Assembly: GCA_002722525.1 (NCBI GenBank)
Contig: PBMJ01000034.1
Span: forward strand, 1 to 28,261
Direction: 5' to 3'
DNA from: Acidimicrobiaceae bacterium
GTDB lineage: Bacteria; Actinomycetota; Acidimicrobiia; Acidimicrobiales; UBA8592
Length of the DNA: 28,261 nucleotides
Under the pieces are notes generated by a model. The model was not told the origin of the DNA. It did no database searches and saw only the letters and a list, made by a program, of their open reading frames with translations. The first letter of the stretch is position 1. Each line of letters opens with the position of its first letter. The translations under genes and the position numbers were made by a program. Of this stretch, positions 24,058-28,261 are shown in pieces.

Positions 24058-25092
24058 TTACCCAGCTATTGCTGAACCAACAACTACGTCACCATCATAG
24101 AAAACTAATGACTGGCCGGGAGCGACTTTCATATGTGGTTCAACCCATTGAACTGAAGAGGTGACGATAGCGGAAGCAGTTCGTCCATGAGCGCTAGTCT
24201 GGACTTGTACGGTGTTAGGATACGGCGCATCTGCCCAGCTCAAGTCTTTTATCTGTGTAGTGGAACCGTAAAGGTCTGGCTTCTCCCCAACTGTAACAAT
24301 AGCTTTTTCTACATCTATCTCTATTGCGTATTTTGGGGCCCCCTGACCGGACAGTCCCAACCCTTTTCTTTGACCGATAGTGACCATCTCTATAGATTCC
24401 ACCTCGCCAACTGTCTGCTGGTCTTTATCCAGTACCTTCGCCGGCTTTAGATCTATACGTTGTTGAAGAAATTTTTTTCGTGAGCCCTTTACGTTACTGA
24501 TAAAACAAACATCCTGGCTGTCGGGTTTATCAGCTACGCGAAGATTAAGCGATGCCGCTATTTTTCGAACTTCTGTTTTTGTCATTTCACCCAGGGGAAG
24601 TTTGAGCTGCTGCAATTGTGGTTGATTCAACATATGAAGCACATACGACTGGTCCTTTGAAAAGTCAGCCCCACGAGCTATACGTAGCCCATTTTTGTGC
24701 TTGACAATTCTTGCGTGATGGCCAGTAGCAATGAGATCGAAACCCAGAGCATGCGATCTGCGAATAAGTTTGTCGAATTTGAGGTGGCGGTTACATTCAA
24801 TGCATGGATTAGGTGTAAGACCTTTAGCATGGGAGCGAACGTATGGGGCTACGACGTTATCTTCGAACTCATCACCAAAGTTGAATACATGATGTTCTAT
24901 CCCTAAAGAGTCTGCAACGCGGCGAGCATCAGTCACATCAGAAACCGAACAACAGCCTGTATCTGAAGGGCCTCCCCAAAGTTTCAAAGTTACGCCTGTA
25001 ACTTCGAAACCTTCTTTCTGCAATAGGCCTGCGGCAACTGACGAGTCAACGCCTCCAGACATAGCAACTAGGATTTTCTTCTTCGATTTCAT
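24058..25092 (-). CDS. mnmA: tRNA-specific 2-thiouridylase
   Basis: Adds sulfur to the wobble uridine of Lys, Glu and Gln tRNAs, using activated sulfur from a cysteine desulfurase. The 344 residues start at ATG 25092. The ATP-PPi loop is SGGVDSSVAAG (12-22). One catalytic Cys is in TPNPCIECNRHLKFD (C97), the other in DSQDVCFIS. The open frame runs 23 codons further upstream into nifS, but ATG 25092 shares ATGA with the nifS stop and matches family N-termini, so it is preferred. The overlap supports coupled synthesis with the sulfur donor. It ends 13 bp from the opposing membrane protein. Confidence 0.95.
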   Translation of the reverse strand: MKSKKKILVAMSGGVDSSVAAGLLQKEGFEVTGVTLKLWGGPSDTGCCSVSDVTDARRVADSLGIEHHVFNFGDEFEDNVVAPYVRSHAKGLTPNPCIECNRHLKFDKLIRRSHALGFDLIATGHHARIVKHKNGLRIARGADFSKDQSYVLHMLNQPQLQQLKLPLGEMTKTEVRKIAASLNLRVADKPDSQDVCFISNVKGSRKKFLQQRIDLKPAKVLDKDQQTVGEVESIEMVTIGQRKGLGLSGQGAPKYAIEIDVEKAIVTVGEKPDLYGSTTQIKDLSWADAPYPNTVQVQTSAHGRTASAIVTSSVQWVEPHMKVAPGQSLVFYDGDVVVGSAIAG

Positions 25093-26246
25093 GATCCGGT
25101 CTTTCTTAAGTTTTCTATGAATTTGGGAACAGCTTTCATAGCTACATTTACATCTTCCCATGTAGTTGCGTGTCCGAGCGACAGCCTTAAGGACCCTCCT
25201 GCTAGGTTCCGTGAATATCCCATAGCCGCCAACACATGCGAAGGATCTTGTGCGCCGCTGGAACAGGATGAAGCAGCGGATGCCAAAATGTTTTCTTGCT
25301 CGAGCATGTATAGCAATGCTTCGCTTTCAATCCCTTCAAAGCAAAAATGGCAGGAACCGGCAATTTTATGTGACCGATCCGCGAATCCATTGTTTAATGA
25401 AACTCCTGTTTCATAGCTCTGAGGTATCCTTTGAAGATTATCAGCAAGCTCATCTCTCATTTTCGCCACTCGTTCTGCTGTTAGCTCACGTTCCTTTACG
25501 GTGACGTCTGCTGCTGCAGCCATCGCTACTATTGCTGCGGTGTTTTGGGTCCCGCTTCGTATTCCTAATTCCTGTCCACCTCCAAGCTGCATGGGAGAAA
25601 TCTCAATTCCATTTCGAACGACAAGCGCTCCTACCCCCTTTGGAGAGCCGAACTTATGGCCGGCGATACTAATTAGATCTGCCGATTGGGCTAGAGATGC
25701 TACGTCTAGCCATGGAAAGGCTTGAACTGCATCAGTATGAATGAGTGCCTTAGGCGCTTTGCTCCTGACGATTTCTGCTATTGGTTCCAGGTCTTGAATT
25801 ATGCCGGTTTCACCATTAACTAGCCCGACAGAAACTAGAGCTACATTTTCATCAAGAAGATGCGCGAGGTGGTCTAGGTCAAGTAGGCCGCTCTCATTCA
25901 CTTGTATAAATTTTCCTTCTAATTGCTCTACCGGTGCTATCACTGCGTGATGGTCAGTTGCGGAAGCAAGGATGGTGCCGTCCCGTGATCCTTGGATACC
26001 AAATATGGCAAGATTATCCGCTTCTGTTCCCCCCGCTGTGAAGATGATTTCTTTTGGGTCGCAACCTAAACCGTGTGAAAGCGTGTCGCGCGCGTCGTCA
26101 ATGAGTCGCCTAGCTTCTCTTGCCATTTTGTGTGCGCCAGATGGATTTCCGTAACAGTCATTTAATACAGCGGTCATGGCATCAATTGCTTCAGGGCGTA
26201 TTGGCGTAGAAGCAGCGTTATCAAGATAAATTATCTTCTCATTCAC
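25089..26246 (-). CDS. Cysteine desulfurase (NifS/IscS family)
   Basis: PLP enzyme that takes sulfur from cysteine and passes it to MnmA and possibly Fe-S assembly. The 385 residues are the normal size. The N-terminus YLDNAASTPIRPEA, PLP Lys in SIAGHKFGSPKG (K198), and persulfide Cys in SAASSCSSG (C328) are all present. The flexible SSCSSG loop fits the IscS/NifS class I group, not SufS. The start is GTG at 26246. It overlaps mnmA by 4 nt, so the likely main role is tRNA thiolation. The divergent SRPBCC gene starts only 25 bp away. Confidence 0.93.
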   Translation of the reverse strand: MNEKIIYLDNAASTPIRPEAIDAMTAVLNDCYGNPSGAHKMAREARRLIDDARDTLSHGLGCDPKEIIFTAGGTEADNLAIFGIQGSRDGTILASATDHHAVIAPVEQLEGKFIQVNESGLLDLDHLAHLLDENVALVSVGLVNGETGIIQDLEPIAEIVRSKAPKALIHTDAVQAFPWLDVASLAQSADLISIAGHKFGSPKGVGALVVRNGIEISPMQLGGGQELGIRSGTQNTAAIVAMAAAADVTVKERELTAERVAKMRDELADNLQRIPQSYETGVSLNNGFADRSHKIAGSCHFCFEGIESEALLYMLEQENILASAASSCSSGAQDPSHVLAAMGYSRNLAGGSLRLSLGHATTWEDVNVAMKAVPKFIENLRKTGS

Positions 26247-26271
26247 ATATCAAGGATACTCCGATAGGGCA

Positions 26272-26763
26272 ATGGTCGAAAACAAGAATTATGATAGAAC
26301 GGTGCCTAACATCTCTGTAGAAACAATTATCGAAGCTTCTCTAGAAGAGGTATGGGCATCTGTAGCAAACATTGAAAGCCATGTGAACTGGATGGATGAT
26401 GCAGTTTCAATAGATTTTATTGGGGATAGGCAGCAAGGAGTTGGTACGACTTTCGATTGCGAAACCAAAATCGGGCCTTTCAAATTAACTGACCGGATAG
26501 AAATCACTGAATGGGTCGAGAGTAAGACCATAGGAGTGTCCCATAAGGGGCTTGTAAGTGGAAGTGGCCGATTTACGCTACTCCAGTTGGGCCCTATAAG
26601 AACAACGTTCACTTGGGAGGAGTCACTGGTTTTTCCATTTTGGATGGGTGGGCCTTTCAGAAACCCGATAGGTAAAAAGATCCTTGAGTCTGTATGGAAA
26701 CAGAACTTAAAAAATCTAAAAGAACTAATTGAAAGCGGCAGCTCTTCGTCTAGCCCCTCTTAA
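26272..26763 (+). CDS. SRPBCC (START-like) family protein
   Basis: A 163-residue ligand-binding or polyketide-cyclase/Bet v 1-like protein of unknown ligand. VSVETIIEASLEEVWASVANIESHVNWMD is the family opening (strand, two helices, W-x-D), here noted by its ISVET...EEVW...NW pattern. GVGTTFDCETK and the DRIEITEW strand follow, and a long C-terminal helix (about 130-155) closes the cavity. The tail is Ser-rich and likely disordered. ATG 26272 is preceded by GATAGGG. It diverges from the cysteine desulfurase with only 25 bp between starts and ends 124 bp before the rhomboid gene on the other strand. Confidence 0.8.
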   Translation: MVENKNYDRTVPNISVETIIEASLEEVWASVANIESHVNWMDDAVSIDFIGDRQQGVGTTFDCETKIGPFKLTDRIEITEWVESKTIGVSHKGLVSGSGRFTLLQLGPIRTTFTWEESLVFPFWMGGPFRNPIGKKILESVWKQNLKNLKELIESGSSSSSPS

Positions 26764-26765
26764 AG

Positions 26766-26852
26766 TTATTGCTGTTTACGCTTTGCGAGAGTTCGAAAAT
26801 GCAGAATAAGACAAACAATCATTACGAGAATAAATATCTGCGCCATGTCCAT
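26766..26852 (-). CDS. Possible 28-residue membrane microprotein
   Basis: A short minus-strand ORF from ATG 26852 to TAA 26766-26768, in the 124-bp gap between the rhomboid stop and the SRPBCC stop. The product has a hydrophobic core (AQIFILVMIVCLIL) flanked by a basic C-terminal tail (RTLAKRKQQ), the pattern of a single-pass microprotein with the tail inside. It starts 35 bp after the rhomboid stop, so it could be co-transcribed. The ribosome-binding site GGTAAAG is only fair. An in-frame ATG at codon 3 is also possible. It has no recognised family and could be chance, but the composition is unusual for non-coding DNA. Confidence 0.4.
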   Translation of the reverse strand: MDMAQIFILVMIVCLILHFRTLAKRKQQ

Positions 26853-26887
26853 ACTTTACCAATAAACAAGGATCCCCTCATCCCTAT

Positions 26888-27718
26888 TCAGGAAATAGCT
26901 AAAGTCCCTATATAGGAAGCCCCGGAGAGGAAAATTATCACTATTTCCGGAAGGTACATGGGTATCTGCCCTCTTTTAGGTAAGTCAAATACCAGCCATC
27001 CGATAATTAATCCTGCAGCGAAACCACCGAGATGACCACCGACAGATATAGATGAGACTGTAAAGGTCAAAACGAAGTTGAGTAGCAAGATCATTCCTAA
27101 TCCGCTTCTCCAAATGGAGTACCCGCTCGAGCGCTGTGCAACAGTCGCAAGACCTAAGAGGCCAAATATTGCCCCGCTTGCTCCTACGGTAAGACTGTTA
27201 GGGCTCCAAAGCATAGCTCCAAACGAGCCAGTTATTACTGCTGAGAAGTAGAAAAGAGAGAATCGAAAACGACCCATCGTTCGTTCAAACGAAGGACCTA
27301 GAAGCCACAAGGCATACATATTAAACGCTAAGTGAACAAACCCATAGTGCAGGAATCCGGATGTTATTACTCGATACCACTCTGGGAATCCTGAAAATAG
27401 GCCTCCACGGATGATTAACCCTTCAGAGCTAATCTGTCCCTGAATTCCATCCCCCATCCCAGCCCCAACGACGAAAAGAATGACATTCACGACGATAAGG
27501 CTTTTGACTACTAGGGGGTCAAAAGAGAATGGGTTTCGTTCAATTCTGGTAGGTCTTCTGGCGCTACCTACACACTCAGGGCAATGAAAGCCTACAGATG
27601 CAGTGATCATACATTCAGGACAGATGTTCCTGTCACATCGTTGGCACCGGACACCACCTTGTCGGTTAGTGTGCCGGTAACAGGTTGCGTCCGCAGGCAT
27701 TTGGTTCTTGGATGTCAT
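26888..27718 (-). CDS. Rhomboid intramembrane serine protease with zinc finger
   Basis: Membrane serine protease that cuts substrate transmembrane helices. The 276 residues start at ATG 27718, which has GGGGGTGCT just upstream; an earlier TTG-started extension to 27772 is less likely. An N-terminal B-box-like zinc finger (about 12-50: C13, H16, C25, C28, C33, C36, C46, C49) precedes six or seven transmembrane helices. Catalytic Ser is in GASGAIFG (S181), His in GGHLGG (H229), and HLAFNM (129-134) contributes the oxyanion region. The finger may hold partner proteins or nucleic acids at the cytosolic face. It follows the dienelactone hydrolase gene (86 bp) and is followed by a tiny membrane ORF. 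Confidence 0.92.
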   Translation of the reverse strand: MTSKNQMPADATCYRHTNRQGGVRCQRCDRNICPECMITASVGFHCPECVGSARRPTRIERNPFSFDPLVVKSLIVVNVILFVVGAGMGDGIQGQISSEGLIIRGGLFSGFPEWYRVITSGFLHYGFVHLAFNMYALWLLGPSFERTMGRFRFSLFYFSAVITGSFGAMLWSPNSLTVGASGAIFGLLGLATVAQRSSGYSIWRSGLGMILLLNFVLTFTVSSISVGGHLGGFAAGLIIGWLVFDLPKRGQIPMYLPEIVIIFLSGASYIGTLAIS

Positions 27719-27804
27719 AGCACCCCCAATGTTACGAATCTCTTTGCTGTTTGAGGCTCTTCCATGTAACAAACTTTTGATTTTGCATAGCTTGGAAAGT
27801 TCAC

Positions 27805-28261
27805 TTAGAAGTTTGATTTGTGGAAAGCGAGCATGTCATCTCGAAATATTTTCTGGTGTTCTTTTGTCCCACCGATACTCGCCCCTCGTCTCCCATGTCC
27901 TGCTTCTACAGCTTGTAGAAAGTGGGTTCTATCTGTTGCTATCGCTGAACTTGAGCCACTGTATGGATCAATCATTGCACCATCCGGGTCCAGAAAGATT
28001 GTTGGAGCGTTTGGTGAAACACTTGCTTCAGGGATCACATGGACCTTCTCTTCTTTATCGAAACTGTGGGCGGCTCCCGTTACGATTCGCACTGATGCTT
28101 CACCGCCGCAAAGATTAATCGCCTGGATTTGGGATTGGATTTGCTGGACTGATACCCATTCGTCAAGTTCGCCGACGATTACTCGGACAGTTGTTCCTCC
28201 AACGTCTGGTGTCTCGAATTGATGTCCACACCATGGGTATACCGCATACACACTTTTAAAT
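27805..28261 (-). CDS. Dienelactone hydrolase family protein (partial)
   Basis: C-terminal part, about 151 codons, of a dienelactone hydrolase-like alpha/beta hydrolase; the frame stays open to the window end, so the true start lies outside. Two residues of the Cys-Asp-His triad are visible: Asp in GELDEW and His in GAAHSFD. YAVYPWCG before them is the usual strand after the nucleophile elbow, which is not in view. The tail AGHGRRGASIGG...FRDDMLAFHKSNF looks like a family-specific end. A role in opening dienelactones or hydrolysing other esters is likely, but the substrate is unknown. Confidence 0.75.
   Translation of the reverse strand, partial: FKSVYAVYPWCGHQFETPDVGGTTVRVIVGELDEWVSVQQIQSQIQAINLCGGEASVRIVTGAAHSFDKEEKVHVIPEASVSPNAPTIFLDPDGAMIDPYSGSSSAIATDRTHFLQAVEAGHGRRGASIGGTKEHQKIFRDDMLAFHKSNF

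Noticed and set aside
27715..27765. A 16-codon ORF that ends by overlapping the rhomboid start (ATGA)
   Set aside because: No ribosome-binding site, ordinary composition, and the gap can produce such a frame by chance; left out as a gene.

Overview
The window looks like a chromosomal segment of a free-living, probably marine actinobacterium, most likely of the class Acidimicrobiia. This is an inference. It rests on the gene order nifS/iscS - mnmA - ligA - gatC-gatA-gatB, a PASTA-repeat kinase-family receptor, frequent GTG/TTG starts, apparently leaderless genes, and a formylglycine-type sulfatase next to a haloalkane dehalogenase-like enzyme. Most genes are moderately AT-rich (about 43-50% GC in lines I counted by hand); ilvD is clearly richer. 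I see no rRNA, tRNA, CRISPR, insertion sequence, phage gene or transcription-factor gene.

Layout. (1) 168-3502, minus strand: ilvB-ilvN-ilvC, the shared valine/isoleucine pathway. (2) 3648-5383, plus: an MFS transporter translationally coupled to a small nucleotidyltransferase. (3) 5525-7225, plus: ilvD, which completes the shared four-enzyme set (IlvBN, IlvC, IlvD) but is transcribed separately and differs in base composition. (4) 7316-8275, plus: a membrane-anchored alpha/beta hydrolase. (5) 8280-13170, minus: a tight four-gene operon of arylsulfatase, metallo-beta-lactamase-fold hydrolase, haloalkane dehalogenase-like hydrolase and a duplicated DUF1330-like protein, which reads as a catabolic cassette for sulfated or halogenated organics. 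(6) 13239-14885, minus: a phosphopantetheinyl transferase followed by a family 2 glycosyltransferase. (7) 14942-26246, mostly minus: a housekeeping block with nifS, mnmA, ligA, a HAD hydrolase, a PASTA receptor and gatCAB, interrupted by two plus-strand membrane proteins of unknown function. (8) 26272-28261: an SRPBCC protein, a 28-residue membrane peptide, a zinc-finger rhomboid protease and the C-terminal part of a dienelactone hydrolase cut by the window end.

How the genes work together. IlvBN, IlvC and IlvD form the common valine/isoleucine route. The cysteine desulfurase supplies sulfur for MnmA to thiolate the tRNA wobble uridine, and GatCAB makes Gln-tRNA(Gln) and/or Asn-tRNA(Asn), so the right half is largely devoted to tRNA and translation quality.

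The most striking points are: the PASTA receptor has lost all three canonical catalytic residues and should be a pseudokinase; the sulfatase/dehalogenase/DUF1330 operon; a tiny hydrophobic ORF behind the rhomboid gene; a perfect inverted repeat just upstream of the phosphopantetheinyl transferase promoter; and the compositionally foreign-looking ilvD with an Ile/Leu-rich mini-ORF ahead of it.
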